Assembly (NCBI GenBank): GCA_963724535.1
Contig: CAVRVD010000013.1
Location: 124,001-188,000, forward strand
Source: JADJPO01 sp963724535
GTDB lineage: Bacteria; Actinomycetota; Actinomycetes; Actinomycetales; Kineosporiaceae
DNA: 64,000 nt
Direction: 5' to 3'
This document shows, piece by piece, positions 16,960 to 26,456 of this stretch (positions within the stretch are counted from its first letter, which is position 1; every line of letters starts with the position of its first letter). The position numbers were made by a program, and so were the translations under genes. A model generated the notes under the pieces. The model was not told the DNA's origin. It worked only from the letters and a program-made list of their open reading frames with translations, and made no database searches.

Positions 16960-19511
16960 CGGCGACGGTGCCCCCGCCGTCGCCGGTGCCACCGCCCCCG
17001 CCGACGCGTTCGCGGCCCTCCCGGCGGACGGGCACCGCGGACCCGCAGGGCGCCGGCCATGACGAGGCGCCGGACCGACCCACCCTGCTGGCCGGCAACC
17101 TGACCCTGCCCCTCGCGGGGATGCTGGCGACGGCCTGCGCGAGCGTGACGCTGCAGCCGCTGCTGGACGACCTCAGCTGGGTTCTCCCCACCACCGTCAC
17201 CGTGGTGGTGGTGGTGCTCACGGGGCTGGTGGTGCGCCAGTTCACGCAGCTGTGGCCGCTGGCGGCCGGGGCCCAGGCGGCAGCCCTCGCCGTGGTGCTG
17301 ACCGTCTTGTTCGCCCGGGACGTCGCCGTGTTGGGGGTGCTCGCCGGACCGGAGGCGCTGCGCGCGCTGGCGGCCGGTCTGGCCGAGGGCGGCGAGGTGA
17401 TCGGGCAGTCCGCGGCCCCGGTGCCGACCACGGCTGGAATGTCGCTGCTGGTCGCGCTCGGCGTTGGGGTGATCGCGCTGCTGGTCGACCTGCTCGCGGC
17501 CGGGATGCAGCGCCCTGCGGCTGCCGGTCTGCCATTGCTCGCGGTGTACTGCGTGCCCGCGACGGTGCTGCCCGACGGGGTGAGCTGGCTGCACTTCGTG
17601 CTCGCCGGGATCGGCTACCTGGTGCTGGTCAGCTCGGACGCCCTGGAGCGGATTCGTACCTGGGGCCAGGTGCTCGGCGGTGCGCCCGAGCGCAGTGGTC
17701 TGGACGTCGGGCCGTTACGCGGGGGCCGACGTGTGGCGGCGGTGTCGCTGGCCGTTGCGGTACTCCTGCCGATGGTCACCCCCGGGCTCGACAACCAGCT
17801 GCTCGGCCAGGGCGACGGCTCCGGCGAGGGCCGGGGCAGCGGCCGGATCAACGTGGTCAACCCGATCATCGGGCTGCGGGACAACCTGCGCGCCCGCAGC
17901 ACGGTCCCGGTGATCAGCTATCGCACGACGGTCGAGGCCCCCGCGCCGCTGCGGATCGCCACCGACGACGAGTTCGACGGGGAGGGCTGGGCACCGTCGA
18001 CCGGACAGATCTCGCGCAAACAGCGTGTGCAGGACGGGTTGCCGCCCGCCCCCGGGCTCGGCGAGGACGTGGCGCGCAGCCGCGAGGAGACCTCGATCTC
18101 GATCGGCGCACTGAGCCAGACCTACCTGCCGCTGCCGTACCCGACCCTGCTGGTGGAGGTCGACGGGGACTGGCTGTACGAGGAGACCTCGCTGAACGTG
18201 GTCGGGGACGGTCAGCGGACCGAGAACACCTCCTACGTGGCCCAGCACCTGTCCCTGGCGCCGACCCGTGAGCAGCTGGACGCCGCGCCGGCACCACCGG
18301 CCGAGATCCGCGAGCCGTTCACCGAGCTGCCCGACGGGCTGGCCCCGCAGGTCCGCACCGAGGCCCGCCGGGTGGCCGGCGACGGGTCGGACTACCAGCA
18401 GGCCCTGCGGTTGCAGGTCTACCTGCGCGACGAGGGCGGGTTCGTCTACGACGAGGAGGCCCCGGGCAGCGACGGGGACGACAGTGGCAGCGACGCCGTG
18501 CTGCTGTTCCTGGAGCAGAAGCGCGGCTACTGCGTGCACTTCGCCTCGACGATGGCGGTGATGGCCCGAGCCCTCGGCATCCCGGCGCGGGTGGCGGTCG
18601 GTTTCCTGCCCGGCACCAAGGACGGCGACGTCTACCAGATCAGCCTGCGTGACGCCCACGCGTGGCCGGAGCTGTACTTCGAGGGGATCGGCTGGACCCG
18701 GTTCGAGCCGACACCGTCCGAGCGTGTCCCCCAGCTGCCGGGGTATGCCGAGCCGGTCGCGCCCGACCCGGAGCAGTCGGCGGCGACCCCATCGGCGTCC
18801 GCGTCGGCCGCGCCGTCGGCAGCGGCCAGCAACCAGGCCGAGCGCCGGCAAGAACAGGACGACACCATTGGCGCCGAGGAGGAGAGCCCGCCGTGGTGGC
18901 AGCGGATCCCGTGGCGGGCCTTCGCCGGCCTGGCCCTGCTGGTGCTGCTGGGGGCGTTACCGATGCTGTCTGCCCGCCTCTACCGCGCCCTGCGCTGGTC
19001 GCGGGCCAGCAGCGGCCAGCAGGCGGTCGAGACGGGCTGGGCCCAGCTGCGTGAGCGCCTCGACGACCTCGGGGTGCGCTGGGTCGGGTCGTGGACCCCG
19101 CGGGCCGCTGTGCACCGGCTCGCCGAGGACCACCGCCTCGACGAGGCCGGTCGGACGGCGCTGGGCCGGTTGGCCGGCGACGTGGAGACGACGCGGTACG
19201 CCCCACCGGGCGAGGTCATCGCTCGGGCGGTGCCCGAGGTGCGGGGCGACGTGGACCAGGTGGTCGCTGGGGTGGCCGTCGGCCGCTCCGCCGGTGACCG
19301 GCGGCGAGCGACCTTCTTCCCCCGGTCCGGGATCACGGCCATGGGTCGGCTGGCGGTGATGCCCTTCCAGCGGCTGAGCGGATCGGGTGGCCGCGGTTCA
19401 GGCGGTGACGCCCCGCTCGACTCCGGGTCGGCGGCCGGGCCGTGGTCGCCCGGCGGGACCACCGATGTGATGACCGTTTCGAGCCGGAACGGGCAGCGGA
19501 GCCTGGAATAG
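16956..19511 (+). CDS. TgpA-like transmembrane transglutaminase-domain protein
   Basis: An 851-residue membrane protein with a Pro-rich cytoplasmic N-terminus and about six N-terminal transmembrane helices (residues 45-270). A large extracytoplasmic region contains a transglutaminase core: Cys in KRGYCVHFASTMAVMARALG (about residue 526), and His and Asp in ISLRDAHAWPELYFEGIGW. After a Ser/Ala-rich linker comes one more helix (FAGLALLVLLGALPML) and a cytoplasmic DUF4129-like tail. It belongs to the TgpA-like family found with MoxR and DUF58. The substrate is unknown, and a wall or surface-protein role is inferred. The start is the ATG overlapping the DUF58 stop. The upstream open frame is not coding. 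Confidence 0.9.
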   Translation: MTATVPPPSPVPPPPPTRSRPSRRTGTADPQGAGHDEAPDRPTLLAGNLTLPLAGMLATACASVTLQPLLDDLSWVLPTTVTVVVVVLTGLVVRQFTQLWPLAAGAQAAALAVVLTVLFARDVAVLGVLAGPEALRALAAGLAEGGEVIGQSAAPVPTTAGMSLLVALGVGVIALLVDLLAAGMQRPAAAGLPLLAVYCVPATVLPDGVSWLHFVLAGIGYLVLVSSDALERIRTWGQVLGGAPERSGLDVGPLRGGRRVAAVSLAVAVLLPMVTPGLDNQLLGQGDGSGEGRGSGRINVVNPIIGLRDNLRARSTVPVISYRTTVEAPAPLRIATDDEFDGEGWAPSTGQISRKQRVQDGLPPAPGLGEDVARSREETSISIGALSQTYLPLPYPTLLVEVDGDWLYEETSLNVVGDGQRTENTSYVAQHLSLAPTREQLDAAPAPPAEIREPFTELPDGLAPQVRTEARRVAGDGSDYQQALRLQVYLRDEGGFVYDEEAPGSDGDDSGSDAVLLFLEQKRGYCVHFASTMAVMARALGIPARVAVGFLPGTKDGDVYQISLRDAHAWPELYFEGIGWTRFEPTPSERVPQLPGYAEPVAPDPEQSAATPSASASAAPSAAASNQAERRQEQDDTIGAEEESPPWWQRIPWRAFAGLALLVLLGALPMLSARLYRALRWSRASSGQQAVETGWAQLRERLDDLGVRWVGSWTPRAAVHRLAEDHRLDEAGRTALGRLAGDVETTRYAPPGEVIARAVPEVRGDVDQVVAGVAVGRSAGDRRRATFFPRSGITAMGRLAVMPFQRLSGSGGRGSGGDAPLDSGSAAGPWSPGGTTDVMTVSSRNGQRSLE

Positions 19512-19572
19512 GTCAGCGCTGGATTAGGTCAGCGGTCGTGGAGTAGGTCAGCGCTGGTGGAGTGGGTCAGCG
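19509..19572. repeat. Degenerate tandem repeat between convergent genes
   Basis: Four copies of GGTCAGCG start at 19511, 19527, 19546 and 19565, the first two preceded by TA and the third by GTA. The outermost copies contain the stop codons of both convergent genes. No hairpin terminator is apparent here. Confidence 0.7.
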
Positions 19573-19953
19573 CTCGTCGCGGCGGCGGTCCCAACGCTGC
19601 TCGATGCGCTGCATGAAGCTGCCCTTGCCGGCGCGTGACTTCGCGGTGCGCCGGACGCCGCCGCTGCCCGTGACCACCCCGGTGGGACCGGTCCGCTTCC
19701 GTGACGACAGGGCGTAGGCGGTTCCGGCCAGCATGAGCACGAACCCGATGACGCCGACGACCACCTCCGCGCTGGCCACCCCCAGGACGAGGACCACCAG
19801 GCCGCCGGTGAGGCCGGCGATCCCGATGGCCATCCGTGGCATAGAGCCGGGGCGAGCGGCACCACGCATCGTGGAGGCGAACTTGGGGTCCTCTGCATAG
19901 AGGGCGCGCTCCATCTGCTCGAGCAGACGCTGCTCGTTGTCGGAGAGCGGCAC
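19567..19953 (-). CDS. DUF3040 domain membrane protein
   Basis: A 128-residue small actinobacterial membrane protein. It begins with the family hallmark PLSDNEQRLLEQMERALYAE and DPKFAST. Two adjacent transmembrane helices (about residues 40-80) and a basic C-terminus ending in RWDRRRDER follow. The GTG start is favoured because GGGAGG lies 5-6 bp upstream and the family begins at this MPLS/VPLS. An in-frame upstream start would add six residues. The family has no assigned function. It is commonly encoded close to dinB and the dcw region in actinobacteria, as here. Confidence 0.9.
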   Translation of the reverse strand: MPLSDNEQRLLEQMERALYAEDPKFASTMRGAARPGSMPRMAIGIAGLTGGLVVLVLGVASAEVVVGVIGFVLMLAGTAYALSSRKRTGPTGVVTGSGGVRRTAKSRAGKGSFMQRIEQRWDRRRDER

Positions 19954-20139
19954 GTCGACCTCCCATGGCAACTACGTGCGATGAGCACCAGGATAAGTCG
20001 GCTCAGGCCGAGGCGAAACCCGGTCCTGCGCATCCTCGGAGGACCCGGCGCCGAACTTGACCGAAGTGTGCCTCGCCGAGCCCTGCCCAGACAAGGTAGG
20101 CCCGAGCCTGCAGTCGGTGCGATAGGTCGCCCGAGTGAG

Positions 20140-21399
20140 TCAGCCGGGTGGGCCAGTCGGGCTCTCGGCCGGGTCGTGACTGGCCTCGACCAGACTCGCC
20201 GGCCGTACCGAACCGGCCCCGAACCGGGCGCTGGCCCGGTCGACGGCGCGCTCCGCCTCCCGCCAACCGTGCTCGCGCTCGTCGAAGGCGAGCTGGTGAT
20301 GGCCCTGGCCGGCCTCGGTCAGCCCCTCGACCCGCACGCCGACCAGGCGCAGCCGGGCCCGTTCCAGGCCCAGGGCCTGGTACAGCGCGGACACCATGGC
20401 ATGGACCAGCCGGGCCACGTCGGTGGGCTCGGTCAGGGTCCGGGACCGGGTGATCGTGGTGAAGTCGGCGAAACGCACCTTGAGCACCACGGTGCGTCCG
20501 ACCACGCCGGCGGATCTCAGTCGGGCGGCGACCCGTTCGCTGAGCCGGAGCAGCTCCCGGGCGATCACCGCCGGGTCGTCGACATCGCGCGGGAAGGTCT
20601 CCTCGGCACCGATGCTCCGTTCGACCTGCTCGGCCACGACCGGACGGGGGTCACGACCCCAGGACAGCTCGTGCAGGTGGCTGCCCAGGGCCGCGCCGAG
20701 GGCCCGTTCCAGGGTGTCGACCGGGGTGTGCGCGATGTCGGAGACGGTATGCAGCCCGAGCCGGGCCAGCGCCTCCTCGGTGCGCTCGCCCACCCCCCAC
20801 AGGGCACTGACCGGTAACCGGTGCAGGAACGGCACGGTGTGGGCGGCCGGGACGACGAGCAGCCCGTCGGGCTTGGCCCGCCCGGAGGCCAGCTTGGCCA
20901 CGAACTTCGTGGTGGCCACGCCCACCGAGCAGCTGATCCGTTGCTCGTCGGCGACCCGCTCCCGGATCAGGGCTGCGATCCGGGCCGGCGGGCCGACCCT
21001 GCGCAGTGCGCCGGAGACGTCGAGGAAGGCCTCGTCGAGGCTCAACGGCTCCACTCGGGGTGTGATGGATCGAAAGATCTCCATCACACCACGTGATACC
21101 TCGCCATAGCGCCGGTGGTCGGGGGCGATCACCACCGCCTGCGGGCACAGCCGCCGGGCCCGACCCATCGGCATCGCCGAGTGGACGCCGAACCGGCGGG
21201 CCTCGTAGGTCGCCGAGAGCACCACCGCACGGCTGCCACCGCCGACGATCACCGGACGCCCGCGCAGCTGTGGTGAGTCGATGAGCTCGACCGAGGCGTA
21301 GAAGGCGTCCATGTCGACGTGCAGCAGCATGCAACCGGCGTCGTCGTCCCCGAGTGGGACCGCCGTGCCACCGGAGCGATCGAGCTGGCGTCGGCTCAT
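20140..21399 (-). CDS. dinB: DNA polymerase IV (Y-family, DinB)
   Basis: A 419-residue Y-family translesion polymerase. Palm motifs are LLHVDMDAFYASVE (first catalytic Asp) and PLSLDEAFLDVSG (catalytic Asp-Glu). VGVATTKFVAKLASGRAKP and the helix-hairpin-helix segment SALWGVGERTEEALARLGL follow, with the little-finger domain at the end. No obvious LexA box lies just upstream; the gene follows the methyltransferase gene by 12 bp and is probably co-transcribed with it. There is no clear beta-clamp motif (QLxLF) at the C-terminus, although LAFD is present. Confidence 0.95.
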   Translation of the reverse strand: MSRRQLDRSGGTAVPLGDDDAGCMLLHVDMDAFYASVELIDSPQLRGRPVIVGGGSRAVVLSATYEARRFGVHSAMPMGRARRLCPQAVVIAPDHRRYGEVSRGVMEIFRSITPRVEPLSLDEAFLDVSGALRRVGPPARIAALIRERVADEQRISCSVGVATTKFVAKLASGRAKPDGLLVVPAAHTVPFLHRLPVSALWGVGERTEEALARLGLHTVSDIAHTPVDTLERALGAALGSHLHELSWGRDPRPVVAEQVERSIGAEETFPRDVDDPAVIARELLRLSERVAARLRSAGVVGRTVVLKVRFADFTTITRSRTLTEPTDVARLVHAMVSALYQALGLERARLRLVGVRVEGLTEAGQGHHQLAFDEREHGWREAERAVDRASARFGAGSVRPASLVEASHDPAESPTGPPG

Positions 21400-21411
21400 G
21401 GCGTCCGCGGG

Positions 21412-22269
21412 TCAGCCGGCCGGACCACCGAGGGCCTCGGCGACGACGTGCAGCTGGGCGGCGATCGTCGCCAGCTCCGGGAAGACGGGGTGGTTGCCGG
21501 CGGCGCGCTCGAGGTCCAGCAGGGCGGACGCGGCGGCCGGATCGCCGTCCACCAGGGCCCCGGGCAGCAGGTCGGCGAACAGCCGTACCCCGTGCACGTC
21601 CCGACAGACCAGCCCCTGCCGGGTGAGCAGGTCCAGCACGTCCGAGCGGTCGAACCGGCGCGGCACCGCGTCGTCCGGCCCGGATCGACCGGCCGGGTCC
21701 TCGAGCAGGCGACGGGCCTCGGCGAACCGACCGGCCAGGGCCCGGGCCAGGACGGCGCCGAGCCGCTGCAGGACCAGCAGGCTGAGCACCCCGCCGGGGC
21801 GCAGCACGCCGACCGCGTCGGCGACGGCGGCCGGCGGGTCGTCGGTGTACTCCAGCACCCCATGGCACAGCACCAGGTCGGCGCTGCCCGCCCCGACCAG
21901 GGCGACCAGGTCACCGGCGTCACCCTGCACGGCGCGCACCCCGTCGGCGACGTCGGTCTCGGCGACCCGCCGCTGCAGCGCGGCGAGCGCGTCCGGGCTC
22001 GGATCGACCACGGTGACCCGGTGCCCCAGCTCGGCCAGCGGGACGGCGAACCCGCCGGTGCCGCCACCGACGTCGAGGACGTCGAGGCGACGGCCCAGGC
22101 GCCTGGCGGTATCGGCGGCGAGCTCGTCGAGGACGTCCCAGACCACGGCGGTGCGAACGGCGGTTCGGGGGTCGCCGCGCAGGCTCCAGCGACGCTGTGC
22201 CGGGTCCGGCGCCGGGTCTCGCGCCGGCTCCGGTGACGAGGACTCGGTGGTTCGGGCAGGGTCAGGCAC
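21412..22269 (-). CDS. Class I SAM-dependent methyltransferase
   Basis: A methyltransferase of about 285 residues. The SAM-binding glycine loop is LDVGGGTGGFAVPLAELG, followed by the acidic VTVVDPSPDAL, then GDAGDLVAL and the post-III motif RPGGVLSLLVLQRLG. The substrate is unknown. It lies directly upstream of dinB with a 12-bp gap. The start chosen is a GTG with a TAGGGT -10-like hexamer seven bases upstream, which suggests leaderless transcription. In-frame GTG or TTG codons up to 22308 would extend the protein by 13 residues. Confidence 0.87.
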   Translation of the reverse strand: MPDPARTTESSSPEPARDPAPDPAQRRWSLRGDPRTAVRTAVVWDVLDELAADTARRLGRRLDVLDVGGGTGGFAVPLAELGHRVTVVDPSPDALAALQRRVAETDVADGVRAVQGDAGDLVALVGAGSADLVLCHGVLEYTDDPPAAVADAVGVLRPGGVLSLLVLQRLGAVLARALAGRFAEARRLLEDPAGRSGPDDAVPRRFDRSDVLDLLTRQGLVCRDVHGVRLFADLLPGALVDGDPAAASALLDLERAAGNHPVFPELATIAAQLHVVAEALGGPAG

Positions 22270-22282
22270 GAGCACCACCCTA
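22270..22282 (-). promoter_or_regulatory. Candidate leaderless -10 for the methyltransferase-dinB unit
   Basis: TAGGGT (complement of 22277-22282) lies 7 bp before a GTG, the spacing expected for leaderless transcripts. The same arrangement precedes four other genes in this window. Confidence 0.4.
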
Positions 22283-22334
22283 GAGGGGTCCGCACCCTGT
22301 CCCACCAACGACTGTTACGTACCACTGCCGCGTC

Positions 22335-25300
22335 TCACCACCCGCTGCTGCCGGGGCTGGAGTGCCACAGCTTGCGGCCCGGACGGGACGCCGGGCGGGA
22401 GGTGTCGTCCGCGTCGGAGTCATCCTGGTCGGCAGCCATCCGCCGGGTGTTCCGGACCTCGCCGCCAGGGGTCTTCAGGTCGGCGTACGGGGACTGGACG
22501 TACCCGGTCGGAGCGACCAGCACCCGGCGCAGGTGTACCGTCCCGCCGCCCATCCCTCCGGCCCGGTCGCCGACCGGCAGCCCGGTGGCGGCCGCCGCCG
22601 CGGCGGCGGCCTCGGCCTCCTGCTCGGTGGTGCGGACGAACCCGCCGCCGAAGGCCGCCGCGGGCAGGCGGGGGGCCTCGGACCGGACAGCGCTGTCGTC
22701 GACGCCCGGGTCCCAGCCGGCCAGCACCTGGTCCACTGCGGCGAGCCCGCCACCGGTCCAGGCGTCCCAGACCAGCGGCAGCTCCCAGGCCCCGGTGGCC
22801 CGCAGGGACACCCCGCGCCGTCCGGTACGCCGCAGCACCCCGCGGACCAGCAGCAGCCAGGAGTGGAACACCGTGGCGGCGTAGGGGCCCTGGACGTCCT
22901 CGAAGAAGGTGGCGTCGACCGGACCGGTGGCGTCGTCCAGGGTGAGGAAGACCACCCGGCGCCCGGAGCGCACCGGCGGGGTCTGGGTGGCCACCTTGAC
23001 CCCGGCGACGAGCAGCTCGCTGCGGCTGCGCCGGCCCAGCAGGTCGCGCGAGCGGGTCACCCCGAGCGCCTCGAGCAGCGGCAGGTAGTGGTCGAGTACG
23101 TGCCGGCTGGCGTCCAGCCCAAGGATCTCCAGCTCGGCCCGGGTGCGCTCGGCACCGGTCATCTCCGGCAGCCCGCTGGCCCGGGTCACCTCTGGGGCGT
23201 CACCGAGGTCGAGGGCGAGCTGGACGGCGTGCTCGGCCGCCGTCGGGGTCGGCAGCGGCGCTCGCGACTGGGCCGCGGCGGCCTCCCGGACGGAGTCGTG
23301 ACGAGCGGCCCACCCCGCGAGAGCACCACGGTGCGTCGATGCGCCGGGCGGGGAGTTCGCGGAAGGGACGTCAAGCGAAGCAGTCCCGGAGCGGACTCCC
23401 CGCATGGCGTGCCCGGACCGACCCGTTCTCGCACCCCTCCCCCAGCGGTCCAGCTCGGCGACCTGGAGCAGCAGATCGCGGCGGGTGAGCCGGTTCCTGG
23501 TCCGGACCGGCAGCGCGACGTCCAGCCCGTAGAGAGCGTCGAAGGCGCCGGCCAGGACGAGGTTCTCCAGCATCGGTCGCGCCGGGGCGGCGCGGTGGTA
23601 GACGTCGGCCAGGTCGGTGTACGGCTGGCCCACCACGATCCGGGTGACCTCGCCCTCGGCGATCCCCTTGACCTCCGACAGCGGCACCCGGATGCCGTAG
23701 CCGCGCCCGTCCGGCAGGTCCGGGCCGGGGTGGGGGACGCACCGGGGGTCTGGGTCCTGCGGGTCCGGTGGGAGCCGCTCGACCCGGTAGACGTCGCCGG
23801 AGGTGTTGACGTCCAGGGGCAGCACGGCGATGCCGAGGTTGCGGGCGTCGTCGAGGATCAGCCGTTTGGGATACATGCCCGGGTCGTGGGTGAGCACCCC
23901 GGCCAGGAAGGCCGCCGGGTGGTGGGTCTTCAGCCAGGCCGACTGGTAGGTGGGCAGGGCGAACGCGGCAGCGTGCGCCCGGCAGAACCCGAACGAGGCG
24001 AAGGCCTCAAGCACCTGCCAGATCCTGGCCACGGTCGGCTCGTCGTAGCCACGCTCGAACGCCTTGGGCACGAACCAGTCCTTGACCTGGCGCTGGTCGT
24101 CCCTCGAGCCCATCGCCCGGCGGATCTCGTCGGCCTGGGCCAGGGTGCAGCCGGTGACCGTCGCAACGATCTGCAGCACCTGCTCGTGGAAGACCACCAC
24201 CCCGCTGGTCTCGGCCAGTGCCTCGATCAGGCTCGGGTGCAGGTACTCGACGGCTTCCCAGCCGTGCCGGGCCCGCAGGAACGGGGTGATCATGTCGGAC
24301 TTGACCGGTCCGGGCCGGAACAGCGAGATGTCGATGACGAGGTCGATGAAGGTCTGCGGGCCGAACCGGCCGATCAGCTCGCGCTGGCCGGGCGACTCGA
24401 TCTGGAAGCAGCCCAGGGTGTGCGCGGTACGGATCATCCGGAAGGTGGGCTCGTCGTCCAGCGGCACGGCGTCCAGGTCGACCCGTTCGCCGTCGACGCG
24501 GGCCACCTCGTCGACGGCATAGGCCATCGCCGACTGCATCCGGATGCCGAGCACGTCGAGCTTGAGCAGGCCGAGGTCCTCGACGTCGTCCTTGTCGAAC
24601 TGGCTCATCGGCAGCCCGTCCCAGCTCGCCTCGACCGGGGTGCGGTCCAGCAGTGCGGCGTCGGACAGCAGCACCCCGCACGGGTGCAGGGCGACGTGCC
24701 GAGGCAGTGCGTCGAGCCGTTCGACCAGGTCGAACAGCAGGTCGAGATGGGGCGCGTCCAGCCCGGCGACACGCAGTTCGGGCAGCTCCTCCACGGCGTG
24801 GCGGACGTCGCGGGCCCGGATGTGCGGGAACGCGGTGGCGATGGCACCGATCTCCGCCGGCGGCATGCCGAGGGCGGCGCCGGCGTCCCGGATCGCGTGC
24901 CGGACCCGGTAGGTGTCCATCATCGAGACGCAGCTGACCCGGTCGGCGCCGAACCGGTCGAGGATCTCGGCATAGACCTCCTCGCGGCGGGCGGACTCGA
25001 CGTCGATGTCGATGTCGGGCAGCTGGGCGCGCAGCGGGGAGAGGAACCGCTCCATCAGCAGGTTGTGCCGGATCGGGTCCACTCCGGAGATGCCGAGCAG
25101 GTGGTTGACCAGGCTGCCCGCCCCGGACCCGCGGGCGGCCACCCGCACCCCGATCCCGCGGATGTCGTCACAGACCAGGCCCACGGTGAGGAAGTAGGAG
25201 GCGAAGCCCAGGGCCTCGATGGTGGCCAGCTCCTCGGTCAGCCGCCGGGTCACCGTCTCCAGCAGCCGGCGGTCGGCGCCCGGGTAGCGATGCGAGATGG

Positions 25301-26456
25301 CGGCGTCGCACCTCTTGCGCAGCACCGCCAGCGGGTCCTCGTCCGGGCCCAGGCCGAGCAGGAACGGCTCGGGCAGGTGCACGGTGCCGATCCCGAGGTC
25401 GGCCCGGGCCTCCAGCCGGCAGCGCCCGGCCAGGGCGGCGGTGTCGGCGAGCAGCCGCCGCCCGCCGTCACCCTCCCCCGCCGCCTCGGCGACCTCGGCG
25501 GCCGTGCGGACCAGCTCGGCAGGACCGATGAGGTGGCCGGCGGCGTTGACCCGGTCGAGGTGACGGGCCGCCAGCGGCACCAGGCGACGGGCGGCGTCCA
25601 GGACGTCGACGGTCACCGCGTCCTCGGGGCGGGCGTACCGGACCGCGTTGGTCAGCACCGCGGGCAGCCCGGCCCTACGGGCCAGGGCGAGCATCCGGGC
25701 GGCGTGACCAAGACTGAGCGGACCGCCGGGCGGGCCGTGGTGGCAGACCACCTCGATGGCCAGGGCACCGGGCGGTAACGCCCGGCGCCAGGCCTCCAGG
25801 ACGGCCAGGGCCCGGTCGTCGCGGCGGGCCAGGACCGCCCGGCCGACCTCGGAGTCGGGGCCGAGCAGGACGGCGAGCATCGCCGGGCCGGACCGGCCGG
25901 TCCTGATCCCGGTCCGGTCGCCGATCCGGTCGGCGGCGTGCTCGGTGACCAGGTCCAGGGTGCTGACCGGGGCACCCCGTTGCCCGCGAAGGTGGGTGGC
26001 CGAGACCAGCCGGCACAACCGTCCCCAGCCCTCCCCGGCCAACCGGCCGGCGGTCAGGTCCGCACCGAGGGCGAGCACCGTGACCCGGGGATGGCGGGGG
26101 TCGCGGCTGAGGCCGCCGCGGGCGGGGGTCCGCCTGGTCCGCGGCGGCGGTCCGAGGGTTCGCTCCGGGACTGCTTCGCTTGACGTCCCTTCCGCGAACC
26201 CTCCGGTCGTCCCACCCCGAGACACCGGCTCGACCGCGAGGTCGACCCCGAGCAACGGGCTCAACCCGGCGCCCTGGCAGGCTCGGACGAACTTCACCGC
26301 CCCGTACAGGCCGTCCCGGTCCGTCAGGGCGAGCGCGGACATCCCGTGCCCGGCGGCGGTCTCGACCAGCGTGGCCGGGGTGGATGCCCCGTAGCGCAGC
26401 GAGTAGCCGGAGGCGACGTGCAGGTGGACCGGCTCAGCCGCAGGACGGGACCGCAT
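22335..26456 (-). CDS. dnaE2: Error-prone DNA polymerase III alpha subunit DnaE2, with palindromic insertions
   Basis: DnaE2 is the inducible mutagenic replicative-type polymerase. The 1373 residues run from a PHP domain (VHLHVASGYSLRYGA, TDRDGLYGAVKF) through the polymerase core, with catalytic acidic residues in LPDIDIDVES near residue 480, a helix-hairpin-helix region, and an OB fold. The C-terminal signature KLWHSSPGSSGW is typical. It is roughly 200-300 residues longer than DnaE2 proteins I know, partly because of two in-frame linker insertions (about residues 75-110 and 1005-1060), each built around the same 39-bp palindromic element. The ATG overlaps the HEPN gene end by 23 bp. The operon is under a LexA box. 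imuA' and imuB, its usual cassette partners, are not seen here. Confidence 0.95.
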   Translation of the reverse strand: MRSRPAAEPVHLHVASGYSLRYGASTPATLVETAAGHGMSALALTDRDGLYGAVKFVRACQGAGLSPLLGVDLAVEPVSRGGTTGGFAEGTSSEAVPERTLGPPPRTRRTPARGGLSRDPRHPRVTVLALGADLTAGRLAGEGWGRLCRLVSATHLRGQRGAPVSTLDLVTEHAADRIGDRTGIRTGRSGPAMLAVLLGPDSEVGRAVLARRDDRALAVLEAWRRALPPGALAIEVVCHHGPPGGPLSLGHAARMLALARRAGLPAVLTNAVRYARPEDAVTVDVLDAARRLVPLAARHLDRVNAAGHLIGPAELVRTAAEVAEAAGEGDGGRRLLADTAALAGRCRLEARADLGIGTVHLPEPFLLGLGPDEDPLAVLRKRCDAAISHRYPGADRRLLETVTRRLTEELATIEALGFASYFLTVGLVCDDIRGIGVRVAARGSGAGSLVNHLLGISGVDPIRHNLLMERFLSPLRAQLPDIDIDVESARREEVYAEILDRFGADRVSCVSMMDTYRVRHAIRDAGAALGMPPAEIGAIATAFPHIRARDVRHAVEELPELRVAGLDAPHLDLLFDLVERLDALPRHVALHPCGVLLSDAALLDRTPVEASWDGLPMSQFDKDDVEDLGLLKLDVLGIRMQSAMAYAVDEVARVDGERVDLDAVPLDDEPTFRMIRTAHTLGCFQIESPGQRELIGRFGPQTFIDLVIDISLFRPGPVKSDMITPFLRARHGWEAVEYLHPSLIEALAETSGVVVFHEQVLQIVATVTGCTLAQADEIRRAMGSRDDQRQVKDWFVPKAFERGYDEPTVARIWQVLEAFASFGFCRAHAAAFALPTYQSAWLKTHHPAAFLAGVLTHDPGMYPKRLILDDARNLGIAVLPLDVNTSGDVYRVERLPPDPQDPDPRCVPHPGPDLPDGRGYGIRVPLSEVKGIAEGEVTRIVVGQPYTDLADVYHRAAPARPMLENLVLAGAFDALYGLDVALPVRTRNRLTRRDLLLQVAELDRWGRGARTGRSGHAMRGVRSGTASLDVPSANSPPGASTHRGALAGWAARHDSVREAAAAQSRAPLPTPTAAEHAVQLALDLGDAPEVTRASGLPEMTGAERTRAELEILGLDASRHVLDHYLPLLEALGVTRSRDLLGRRSRSELLVAGVKVATQTPPVRSGRRVVFLTLDDATGPVDATFFEDVQGPYAATVFHSWLLLVRGVLRRTGRRGVSLRATGAWELPLVWDAWTGGGLAAVDQVLAGWDPGVDDSAVRSEAPRLPAAAFGGGFVRTTEQEAEAAAAAAAATGLPVGDRAGGMGGGTVHLRRVLVAPTGYVQSPYADLKTPGGEVRNTRRMAADQDDSDADDTSRPASRPGRKLWHSSPGSSGW
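23350..23401 (-). repeat. Palindromic coding element, copy A, inside dnaE2
   Basis: Its 39-bp core (23355-23393) is identical to the reverse complement of copy B. The ends form an 11-bp stem (GGGGAGTTCGC with GCGGACTCCCC, one G-T pair) around an inner GGGAC/GTCCC stem and a 13-nt loop. In dnaE2 it reads through as GTASLDVPSAN without a stop. Confidence 0.9.
26154..26203 (-). repeat. Palindromic coding element, copy B, inside dnaE2
   Basis: The core at 26161-26199 is the exact reverse complement of copy A, so the two lie in opposite orientation about 2.8 kb apart. The flanking stem is a perfect 10 bp (GAGGGTTCGC with GCGAACCCTC). Compared with copy A, two base pairs have changed on both arms together (covariation). 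It is translated in dnaE2 as FAEGTSSEAVPERT. Confidence 0.9.

Noticed and set aside
22362..25778. Plus-strand open frame of 1138 codons opposite dnaE2
   Set aside because: Composition (Val/Gly/Gln/Arg/His) is typical of antisense frames; dnaE2 motifs on the other strand are continuous.
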